DNA of 8,063 nucleotides. Origin: JBQCEE01 sp051960575 (lineage in GTDB: Bacteria; Actinomycetota; Actinomycetes; Mycobacteriales; Jatrophihabitantaceae). The notes below the pieces were generated by a model that was given only the letters and a program-made list of their open reading frames with translations, made no database searches and was not told where the DNA came from. The stretch lies in the NCBI RefSeq assembly GCF_051960575.1, contig NZ_JBQCEE010000334.1, forward strand, positions 1 through 8,063. The letters are read 5' to 3'. Shown here in pieces: positions 1 through 5,124 of this stretch; position 1 is the first letter of the stretch; every line of letters begins with the position of its first letter. A program made the position numbers and the translations under genes.

Positions 1-62
1 CCCCGCGGGGGGTGTGGGGGGATGGGGGGGGGGGGGGGGTCGGGGGGCGGTGGTTGGGGGCG
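1..62. repeat. G-homopolymer-rich low-complexity tract at the window edge (probable artefact)
   Basis: These 62 bases are almost entirely G on the plus strand. They include an uninterrupted run of 16 G (24-39) and shorter runs at 16-21, 42-47 and 56-60. Nothing else in the window looks like this, although the whole window is GC-rich. It coincides with the point where the PAC2 protein stops resembling its family. Poly-G read-through of the kind made by two-colour sequencing chemistry at a contig end is the simplest explanation. A real G-rich repeat or G-quadruplex tract cannot be excluded from sequence alone. Confidence 0.7.
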
Positions 63-913
63 CGCGCGCCGCCCCGCTCGTCCGCCGTCGGCAGGTCGCC
101 GAGCGCGAGCGCGGCCTGCGCGGCCGCCGCGTCGTACTGCTGCTCGAGGGCACCGACCAGCGTCTGCAGCTCCTCCGACGCCGCCACCTGGGTGTCGATC
201 GCCACCCGGTTCAGCTGCTCGGCCTCCTCGAGCGCCGTCGTGTCCAGCCGCAGCCGCCCCCGCGCCGACACCTCCCGCAACAACGCCAGCGCGGCCGCCG
301 GGAACTCGGTCTGCGCGAGATACGGCGGCACCGGCGCGGCGATGCCGAGGGTGTCGATGCCCGCCTCGCCGAGCCGGAACTCGACCAGGTGCGTCGCGCT
401 CGCCGGCACCGCGATCTGGCCCAGCCAGGCGCGGTAGTCGGCGAACAGCTCGCGGCGCGACCCGTGCACGATGATCGGCGTCGGGCGCGTGTGCGGCACC
501 GACATCGGGAACGCGTTCAGCCCGATCACCAGGCGCACGCCGAGCCGTTCGACGAGCAGCCGGACGGCGGCGACGTAGCGCTCCCACTGCACGTCCGGCT
601 CGGGACCGGCGAGCACGAGATACGGCACGTCATCGCCGTCGTGCAGCAGGTGCAGCGCGAGCTGGGGCGTCGCGTACTCGGCCCAGTGATCGACGTCGAA
701 GCGCATCAGCGGCCGGCGGGCGCGGTAGTCGTAGAGCTGGTCGACATCGAAACGCGCGACGATCGGCGCGTCGCCCGCGAGCAGGGCGGCCCGGGCCAGC
801 TGCACGGCACCGCCCGCGTCGACGAAGCCGTCGAGCAGGTGCAGCAGCACCGCCCCCTGCAGGTCGGGGCGATCGGCGTCGAGGTCGAACAGCTCTTCGG
901 GGTCGAGGCTCAC
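1..913 (-). CDS. PAC2-family protein (proteasome assembly chaperone 2-like), 3' end open at window edge
   Basis: The frame starts at GTG 913 (M/V-SLDPEELFD) and stays open to base 1, giving about 304 residues with no stop. The upstream ATG at 925 is in another frame and meets a stop after three codons, so GTG 913 is chosen. A weak GGAAG lies upstream. The sequence resembles actinobacterial PAC2 proteins. Seen: LLHLLDGFVDAGGAVQLA near residues 24-41, FDVDQLYDYRARRPLM (55-70), a VPYLVLAGPEPDVQWERY strand-loop (96-113), GLNAFPMSVPHTRP (131-144), and a C-terminal helix with ALEQQYDA then GDLPTADE (272-279). The family is linked by homology to proteasome assembly chaperones. The bacterial role is not settled, so no biochemical function is claimed. 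After residue ~279 the predicted tail becomes Arg/Pro-rich and runs into a poly-G tract. Homologues, as I recall them, continue with an acidic helix there, so the tail is probably bad sequence. Divergent from the stress protein at 1022. Confidence 0.82.
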   Translation of the reverse strand, partial: MSLDPEELFDLDADRPDLQGAVLLHLLDGFVDAGGAVQLARAALLAGDAPIVARFDVDQLYDYRARRPLMRFDVDHWAEYATPQLALHLLHDGDDVPYLVLAGPEPDVQWERYVAAVRLLVERLGVRLVIGLNAFPMSVPHTRPTPIIVHGSRRELFADYRAWLGQIAVPASATHLVEFRLGEAGIDTLGIAAPVPPYLAQTEFPAAALALLREVSARGRLRLDTTALEEAEQLNRVAIDTQVAASEELQTLVGALEQQYDAAAAQAALALGDLPTADERGGARAPNHRPPTPPPPPSPHTPRG

Positions 914-983
914 GGTTCCATCTTCCCGCAGTCGCGACGAGGCCGCGGTGAATCGGATCACCGGCCCGCAGGCCGAACGGGAG

Positions 984-989
984 TATGGT
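984..989 (+). promoter_or_regulatory. Candidate -10 element for the universal stress gene
   Basis: TATGGT matches the actinobacterial -10 pattern TANNNT and lies 32 bases before the ATG at 1022, inside the 108-base divergent gap between PAC2 and the stress protein. No convincing -35 hexamer is found 16-18 bases upstream (the region is CCGGCC-like). This is a weak motif match, not a demonstrated promoter. Confidence 0.28.
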
Positions 990-1004
990 TGATCTCAGCA
1001 ACCA
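986..1004. promoter_or_regulatory. 6-bp inverted repeat between the candidate -10 and the ribosome binding site
   Basis: TGGTTG (986-991) and CAACCA (999-1004) form a perfect 6-base inverted repeat with a 7-base spacer. It overlaps the candidate -10 and ends five bases before the GGTGAGG ribosome binding site (1009-1015) of the stress gene. It could be an operator half-site pair or a small 5'-UTR hairpin. A repeat this short can also arise by chance, so the call is tentative. Confidence 0.25.
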
Positions 1005-1021
1005 AGTCGGTGAGGTCGATC

Positions 1022-1522
1022 ATGGACGCCGCGAGCACAGCCGGTCCCGAGCCGGTGCTCGCGGGTGTCGACGGCGGCCCCGGCACCGCCGCCGTGGTGC
1101 GCGCCGCTGCCCGCCTGGCCCGCGTGGCCGGCACCGAACTGCTGATCGCCCACATCCTCGACCGGCCGGCCGCCTTCACCCCGGAGGGCGCCGCCCTCTG
1201 CGCCGCGATCACCGAGGAGGACGTGCTCGCCGGGCTCGTCCCCGACCTGTGCGAGGCGCTGCTCGACGAGACGGTGTCCTGGACGGTCGTCTGCCGCGCA
1301 GGCGTGCCGTCGACCGCGTTGGTGCGACTGGCCTGCGACGTGCGGCCGATGGCGATCGTCGTGGGCGCCGACACCTCCGGCTGGTGGGCACGGCTGCGCC
1401 GCGGTCTCACCGGATCAGTCCCTCAACGCCTGTTGCGCCGCCAGGACGCACCGGTCATCGTCATCCCGACCGCGTGCTCGCACCCGCGACGACGCCACGA
1501 GGTCGGCCGCGCCGCCGGCTGA
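1022..1522 (+). CDS. Universal stress protein, single UspA domain
   Basis: 166-residue single-domain Usp, close to the family's usual ~140-160 residues. The start ATG 1022 follows GGTGAGG (1009-1015) at a six-base spacing. The open frame extends far upstream, but that part is antisense to PAC2 and is not used. Seen: strand 1 VLAGVDGGPGTAAVV (12-26) with the nucleotide-site aspartate at 17; helix RAAARLARVAGTELLIAHI (27-45); a central strand TVVCRAGVPSTALVRLA (88-104); strand 4 AIVVGAD (111-117); then G115, G120, G131-S132 followed by VPQRLLRRQDAPVIVIP. This matches the ATP-binding class signature (G-2x-G-9x-G-S/T) only approximately, because the spacings are four and ten residues. ATP binding is therefore likely but not certain. 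A basic C-terminal tail (153-166) follows the last strand. The stop lies three bases from the convergent membrane gene. Probably cytoplasmic, acting in stress or dormancy responses by family analogy. Confidence 0.88.
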   Translation: MDAASTAGPEPVLAGVDGGPGTAAVVRAAARLARVAGTELLIAHILDRPAAFTPEGAALCAAITEEDVLAGLVPDLCEALLDETVSWTVVCRAGVPSTALVRLACDVRPMAIVVGADTSGWWARLRRGLTGSVPQRLLRRQDAPVIVIPTACSHPRRRHEVGRAAG

Positions 1523-1525
1523 CGA

Positions 1526-2218
1526 TCAGCCGCCGCCGCCACCACCGAGCGAGCCGACGGCACGCGCGATCAGCAGCAGGGACGTGAGCAGGGCGGCGGT
1601 CGCCTCGACGCCCATGAGCAGCTTGGCGCGGCTGGTCAACGGCATGGTGTCGGTCGGGCTGAACGCGCTCGAGTTCGTCAGCGACAGGTAGAAGTAGTCG
1701 ACGAAGGCGGGCGTCCAACCTGCCTGCTCGCTCGACCCGCGCGCGACCTCGATGACGTTGTCGGCGTTCTCGTCCTGCGAGAAGCGCCAGTCGGCGGGCG
1801 GCAGCAGGTCGCGACGCTGCTTGTGGCGCGACACCGGCCCGCCGCGGTCGAGCTCCCAGAACAGCAGCGCGAAGCCGATCACGTTGGTCAGCCAGACCTG
1901 CATCGCTGCGACGAGCAGGCCCGTGCCGGGCGTGCTGCTCAGCGTCGCCACCAGACGGACGAGCGCCACCAGGTTGGCCACGAGCAGCACCACGCTCGAG
2001 GCCACCGACGCCCAGCGCGACCACCGCGTCTGCCGCACCATCCGGCGCGGGTTGGCGATCAGGAGCGCGACGAGCAGCACCAGCTCGACCGCAGGGACGA
2101 CCAGCCGCCAGGCCGGCAGCACCGAGTCGGGCAGCAGCGCGTAGACGACGGCCGCGACGACGACGGCGAATGCGGGCGGCAGCCGGTTCTCGCCCGCTGC
2201 CGTGCGCCGACGGGCCAC
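1526..2218 (-). CDS. Membrane protein with a potassium-channel-like C-terminal pore region
   Basis: About 230 residues from GTG 2218. The frame can be extended upstream to 2452, but that extension runs across the small gene at 2257-2430 in another frame and is Arg/His-rich, so it is rejected. No other in-frame start lies between 2218 and the upstream stop, and no strong ribosome binding site is visible. Hydrophobic segments fall near residues 16-30, 36-55, 70-92 and 99-121. A polar loop (123-165) follows, then a short aromatic segment FVDYFYLSLTNSSAFSPTDT (172-191), then a last helix (200-222). This C-terminal layout, with a pore-helix-like stretch, a loop starting T-N-S and ending T-D, P-L-T, then a long helix, resembles ion channel pores with the GYGD filter replaced. 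Transport activity is an inference; such proteins are usually annotated hypothetical or DUF1345-like. Six glycine codons end the gene. Likely co-transcribed with the small gene 38 bases upstream. Confidence 0.75.
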   Translation of the reverse strand: MARRRTAAGENRLPPAFAVVVAAVVYALLPDSVLPAWRLVVPAVELVLLVALLIANPRRMVRQTRWSRWASVASSVVLLVANLVALVRLVATLSSTPGTGLLVAAMQVWLTNVIGFALLFWELDRGGPVSRHKQRRDLLPPADWRFSQDENADNVIEVARGSSEQAGWTPAFVDYFYLSLTNSSAFSPTDTMPLTSRAKLLMGVEATAALLTSLLLIARAVGSLGGGGGG

Positions 2219-2256
2219 ATGGGCGTCGAGCCCGTGCGACCTGCCGCGGCCGCCCG

Positions 2257-2430
2257 TCAGAGCCGGGCGGCTCGTCCGCGACCGCCGATGCCGCTGAACA
2301 GCGTCCACAGCAGGCCGATCACCGCGACGACGATGCCCAGCCACAGCAGCAGGTGGGCGGCGTGGATGGCGATCCCGAGGATAAGCAGGATGACGCCGAC
2401 GACGAGGAGTGCAACAGCGAATCCGATCAT
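2257..2430 (-). CDS. Small two-helix membrane protein, 57 residues
   Basis: ATG 2430 to TGA 2257 encodes 57 residues: MIGFAVALLVVGVILLILGI (1-20), a short HAAH turn, LLLWLGIVVAVIGLLWTLF (26-44), then a basic tail GIGGRGRAARL. Two hydrophobic helices joined by a His-containing turn, with an Arg-rich C-terminus, fit the small actinobacterial membrane proteins often annotated as hypothetical (DUF6131-like by general resemblance). No function is known and none is claimed. It reads in a different frame from the longer downstream gene. Its composition (almost all I, V, L, A, G) is strong evidence for a coding frame, because the other frames here give Arg/His/Pro-rich strings. No clear ribosome binding site; GGTGA and GGGAA lie upstream. 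The next minus-strand gene begins 38 bases after its stop, so a two-gene transcript is likely. Divergent from the polymerase gene at 2489. Confidence 0.75.
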   Translation of the reverse strand: MIGFAVALLVVGVILLILGIAIHAAHLLLWLGIVVAVIGLLWTLFSGIGGRGRAARL

Positions 2431-2488
2431 GGTGCTGTTGTTCCCGTGTCACCCCGCTTTTACACGGCGGTCACGACAGGATGGGGTG

Positions 2489-3448
2489 ATGGCCACGAGC
2501 GAGACACGCGACGGTGTCGCCCTCACCAACCTCGACGAGCCGCTGTTCGACGGCGCGGACGCGGTGAAGCGCGACCTCGTCGACTACGTCGACGCGATGC
2601 ACCACGAACTGGTCGCAACACTTGAAGAGCGACCGCTCTCGGTGATCCGCTCGCTGCGCGGGCAGCGCCCCTTCATGCAGAAGAACCTGCCGAAGTACGC
2701 GCCCGAGTGGATTACGACGACACCGGTCTGGTCGTCCGCGTCCAAGCGCGAGATCGCCTACCCGCTCGCGAACGACCGCCGGACGCTGCTGTGGTTCGCC
2801 AACCAGCGCGCCCTCGAGTTCCACCCGACGTTGTTCCGGGTCGATGCACCCGACGCCCCGACCCATCTCGTGCTCGACCTCGACCCACCCGAGGGCGGCG
2901 ACTTCGCGGCGGTGGTCGCTGCGGCGATGCTGGTGCGACAGGCGCTGGCCGACGCCGGCCTGCGCGGCGCGGTCAAGACCAGCGGTTCGAAGGGCGTGCA
3001 CGTCTTCGTCCCGGTCACCGGGGCGACCACGTCGGACGTCGCGCTCGCCACGCGTGCGCTCGCCGTACGCGCCGAGGCGATCGACCCCGGCGTGGCGACG
3101 ACGGCGTTCATCAAGGCCGACCGCGAGGGCAAGGTGTTCCTCGACTCGACCCGCGCCGGCGGGGCGAGTGTCGCGGCGGCGTACAGCCCGCGGCTGCGGC
3201 CCGGCACCCCCGTCTCGTTTCCGGTCGGCTGGGCCGACCTGGCCGACGTGTCACCGGCCGAGTTCACCGTGCACACGGTGCCGAACCTGGTCGGCGACAA
3301 CGATCGGTGGGCGGAGGCGATGCCCGCGCCGCAACCGGTGCCGCCGGATCTCGTCGAGCAGGGACGCACCATCCCCGCCGCCCGGGCGCAGGCGCTGCAC
3401 GAGGGCCTGCGCCGGCATCACCGCGGCGAGCGGCCCGATCCGTCGTAG
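2489..3448 (+). CDS. Stand-alone LigD-type DNA polymerase domain (AEP primase-polymerase family)
   Basis: 319 residues from ATG 2489. A weak AGGA (2478-2481) sits seven bases upstream. The in-frame GTG one codon earlier is an alternative start. The length equals a lone LigD polymerase domain (~300 aa), with no ligase or phosphoesterase domain attached. Seen in order: SVIRSLRGQRPFMQKNLPKYAPEWI (51-75), the usual N-terminal LigD-Pol block; the metal-binding pair D130 and D132 in VLDLDPPEG; the nucleotide-binding block KTSGSKGVHVFVP (163-175) with K163, S165, K168 and H171; and the third metal ligand D219 in GKVFLDSTR. All catalytic residues are present, so an active nucleotidyltransferase is expected. 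In bacteria such enzymes fill gaps during end joining or excision repair; mycobacteria carry stand-alone paralogues. No ku or ligase gene is in this window, so the NHEJ link is not shown. Its last 31 bases overlap the convergent SDR gene. Confidence 0.9.
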   Translation: MATSETRDGVALTNLDEPLFDGADAVKRDLVDYVDAMHHELVATLEERPLSVIRSLRGQRPFMQKNLPKYAPEWITTTPVWSSASKREIAYPLANDRRTLLWFANQRALEFHPTLFRVDAPDAPTHLVLDLDPPEGGDFAAVVAAAMLVRQALADAGLRGAVKTSGSKGVHVFVPVTGATTSDVALATRALAVRAEAIDPGVATTAFIKADREGKVFLDSTRAGGASVAAAYSPRLRPGTPVSFPVGWADLADVSPAEFTVHTVPNLVGDNDRWAEAMPAPQPVPPDLVEQGRTIPAARAQALHEGLRRHHRGERPDPS

Positions 3449-4089
3449 GGCACGTGCGGCGTCCAGTGCTCGTCGTCGCGGGCCACCGCCGCCCACATCG
3501 CGTCCGCGATCGGTGCGGGTGAGAACGGGCCGTCCTTCGCGAGCACCCCGTTGATCTGCACCGCCACGGCGCGGACGCCGTCGCCGGCGAGGACGGCGTC
3601 GACACTGGTGACCAGGTTGCGCAGCGCGGCCTTCTGCACGCCGAGGCTCGCGGCGCCGTGCCACGGGGTGTCGGCCGCCGCGCTGCCGGTGACCAGCACG
3701 CGGGCTCCCGGCGCGAAGTGCGGCCGCGCCGCCTGCACCGCCGGCAGCAGTGCGCCGACACCGATGGCGACGTCGGCGAGCAGTTCGTCGACGGTGAGCT
3801 GCAGCGGGTCGCGCTCGCGCCAGATGCTCGGGTTGAAGTGCAGCACGTCGATCCGGCCGTGCCGACGGCCGATGTCGTCGACCAGGCGACGAATCTGCTC
3901 GGGATCGGCCAGGTCGAGCGCCGCGCCCTCGCTCGCGACGCCGTCGTCCGCGAGACGCGCGCGCAGGTCGTCGGCCTGCTCGGCCTGCGCCGTCGTGACG
4001 ACGCACAGCCAGCCCTCGCGCCCGAACCGCCGCGCCACGGCCAGGCCGAGCCCGGGGCCGGAGCCGATGCTGATGAAGACCTTCGCCAT
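3418..4089 (-). CDS. Atypical short-chain dehydrogenase/reductase family protein
   Basis: 223 residues from ATG 4089, preceded by AGGAG (4094-4098) at four bases. An upstream in-frame extension to 4284 is Ser/Thr/Arg-rich and antisense to the aldo/keto reductase, so it is rejected. Rossmann dinucleotide site: GSGPGLGLAVARRFG (9-23), a GxGxGxG-type variant of the SDR TGxxxGIG. The acidic D59-L-A-D motif follows strand 3. LHFNPS (83-88) replaces the usual NNAG. After VLVTGSAA (131-138, S136 possible catalytic Ser) the block reads ASLGVQKAALRNLV (147-160). K153 is present, but the catalytic Tyr four residues before it is Leu149. Normal SDR proton transfer is therefore doubtful. The length is slightly below the classical ~250. 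The substrate is unknown. It shares a 40-base divergent gap with the aldo/keto reductase, which may mean shared control. Its 3' end overlaps the polymerase gene by 31 bases. Confidence 0.85.
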   Translation of the reverse strand: MAKVFISIGSGPGLGLAVARRFGREGWLCVVTTAQAEQADDLRARLADDGVASEGAALDLADPEQIRRLVDDIGRRHGRIDVLHFNPSIWRERDPLQLTVDELLADVAIGVGALLPAVQAARPHFAPGARVLVTGSAAADTPWHGAASLGVQKAALRNLVTSVDAVLAGDGVRAVAVQINGVLAKDGPFSPAPIADAMWAAVARDDEHWTPHVPYDGSGRSPR

Positions 4090-4093
4090 GCCG

Positions 4094-4100
4094 CTCCTGC
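4094..4100 (-). promoter_or_regulatory. Ribosome binding site of the SDR gene
   Basis: GCAGGAG on the minus strand sits four bases before the ATG at 4089. It fixes this start and excludes the long upstream extension of the frame to 4284. Confidence 0.65.
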
Positions 4101-4116
4101 CGTGATCGCTCGTGGG

Positions 4117-4122
4117 TACGGT
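4117..4122 (+). promoter_or_regulatory. Candidate -10 element for a leaderless aldo/keto reductase transcript
   Basis: TACGGT matches TANNNT and ends exactly seven bases before the GTG at 4130. That is the spacing expected if transcription begins at the start codon itself, an arrangement common in Actinobacteria. No Shine-Dalgarno sequence precedes GTG 4130, which agrees with a leaderless mRNA. No good -35 hexamer is seen. This is an inference from spacing only. Confidence 0.38.
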
Positions 4123-4129
4123 CATTCTC

Positions 4130-5113
4130 GTGGAACGACGCACCCTCGGACGCACCGACCGCCCCGTCTCGGTCATCGGTCTCGGCACCTGGCAGCTCGG
4201 CGCCGACTGGGGTGACGTCGACGAGGCCGACGCGCTCGCCGTGCTCGAGGCGGCCGTCACCGACGGCGTGACGCTCTTCGACACGGCCGACGTGTACGGC
4301 GACGGCCGCAGCGAGCAACTGATCGGCCGCTTCCTGCGCGAGCACCGCGACGCCGGGGTCCTGGTGGCGACGAAGATGGGCCGGCGGGTCGAGCAACTGC
4401 CCGAGCACTACACCCTCGACAACTTCCGCGCGTGGAACGACCGGTCGCGGCGCAACCTCGGCGTCGAGACCCTGGACCTCGTGCAGCTGCATTGCCCGCC
4501 GACGCCGGTCTACAGCCGCGACGAGGTGTACGAGGCGCTCGACACCCTGGTCGACGAGCAGCGCATCGCCGCCTACGGCGTCAGCGTCGAGACCGTCGAC
4601 GAGGCCCTCACCGCCATCGCCCGGCCGCACGTCGCGAGCGTGCAGATCATCCTGAACGCCTTCCGGCAGAAGCCGCTCGAGCGCGTGCTGCCGGCCGCGG
4701 CCGAGGCGGGTGTCGGCATCCTCGCGCGCGTACCGCTCGCGTCCGGCCTGCTGTCGGGCCGCTACACCAAGGACACCACCTTCGCGCCGGACGACCACCG
4801 GAACTACAACCGCCAGGGCGCCGCCTTCGACGTCGGCGAGACCTTCGCCGGCGTCGACTTCGAGACCGGCGTCGAGGCGGCGCAGCGCTTCGCCGAACTG
4901 GCACCGGACGGTGTCACCCCGGCTCAACTTGCGTTGAGGTGGATCATCGACCAGCCGGGCGTGACCACGGTGATCCCGGGTGCCCGCTCGGTCGAGCAGG
5001 CACGCGGCAACGCCGCGGCGGCCTCCGTGCCGACGCTCGACGACGCCACGAACGAGGCGATCCGCACGCTCTACGACGAGCGGATCCGACCGCTCGTGCA
5101 CGACCGGTGGTGA
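4130..5113 (+). CDS. Aldo/keto reductase, NADPH-dependent oxidoreductase
   Basis: 327 residues from GTG 4130 (M/V-ERRTLGRTDRPVSVIGLGTW). The family usually begins with this strand, so GTG 4130 is preferred to the in-frame GTG at 4112, which adds six residues. The length fits bacterial AKRs of the 310-340 residue class. The catalytic tetrad is complete: D51 and Y56 in FDTADVYGDGRSE, K82 in VATKMG, and H121 in VQLHCPP. The (beta/alpha)8 barrel continues through GVSVETVDEAL (150-160), VQIILNAFRQ (171-180), GILARVPLASGLLSGRYTKD (196-215) and the C-terminal cofactor segment VTTVIPGARSVEQARGNAAA (278-297), which contacts the NADP phosphate in the family. Cytosolic; it reduces aldehydes or ketones, but the substrate cannot be told from sequence. 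Divergent from the SDR gene. It converges with the enoyl-CoA hydratase gene, with stops 11 bases apart. Confidence 0.93.
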   Translation: MERRTLGRTDRPVSVIGLGTWQLGADWGDVDEADALAVLEAAVTDGVTLFDTADVYGDGRSEQLIGRFLREHRDAGVLVATKMGRRVEQLPEHYTLDNFRAWNDRSRRNLGVETLDLVQLHCPPTPVYSRDEVYEALDTLVDEQRIAAYGVSVETVDEALTAIARPHVASVQIILNAFRQKPLERVLPAAAEAGVGILARVPLASGLLSGRYTKDTTFAPDDHRNYNRQGAAFDVGETFAGVDFETGVEAAQRFAELAPDGVTPAQLALRWIIDQPGVTTVIPGARSVEQARGNAAAASVPTLDDATNEAIRTLYDERIRPLVHDRW

Positions 5114-5124
5114 CGCCGGGTCGG

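Noticed and set aside
16..60. G-quadruplex regulatory element
   Set aside because: The G-runs could form one in principle, but their position at the window edge and the loss of PAC2 homology make a sequencing artefact more likely.
14..1021. Long plus-strand open frame leading into the stress protein, antisense to PAC2
   Set aside because: Arg/His/Gln-rich composition with no domain. The minus-strand frame gives a recognisable PAC2 protein. Long antisense frames are expected in such GC-rich DNA. The real start is at 1022 with a ribosome binding site.
2260..2273. GAGCCG/CGGCTC palindrome near the end of the small membrane gene as a terminator
   Set aside because: Only a two-base loop, no U-tract on either strand, and it lies within the coding sequence. 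Most likely a chance GC-rich palindrome.
2219..2452. N-terminal extension of the 230-residue membrane protein
   Set aside because: It overlaps the 57-codon gene in another frame and is Arg/His/Pro-rich with no hydrophobic or domain features. The GTG at 2218 gives a normal membrane-protein N-terminus.
1823..2488. Plus-strand open frame extending the polymerase gene 222 codons upstream
   Set aside because: It is antisense to two membrane-protein genes and low in domain-like content. LigD-Pol homology begins just after ATG 2489.
4112..4129. GTG at 4112 as the aldo/keto reductase start
   Set aside because: It adds MGTVIL before the conserved first strand, has no ribosome binding site, and would place the candidate -10 inside the gene. 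GTG 4130 fits the family start and leaderless spacing better. It cannot be fully excluded.
3251..5101. 616-codon minus-strand open frame
   Set aside because: Shadow of the aldo/keto reductase (opposite strand) and the SDR (other frame). Composition is Arg/Gly/Val-rich without recognisable motifs.
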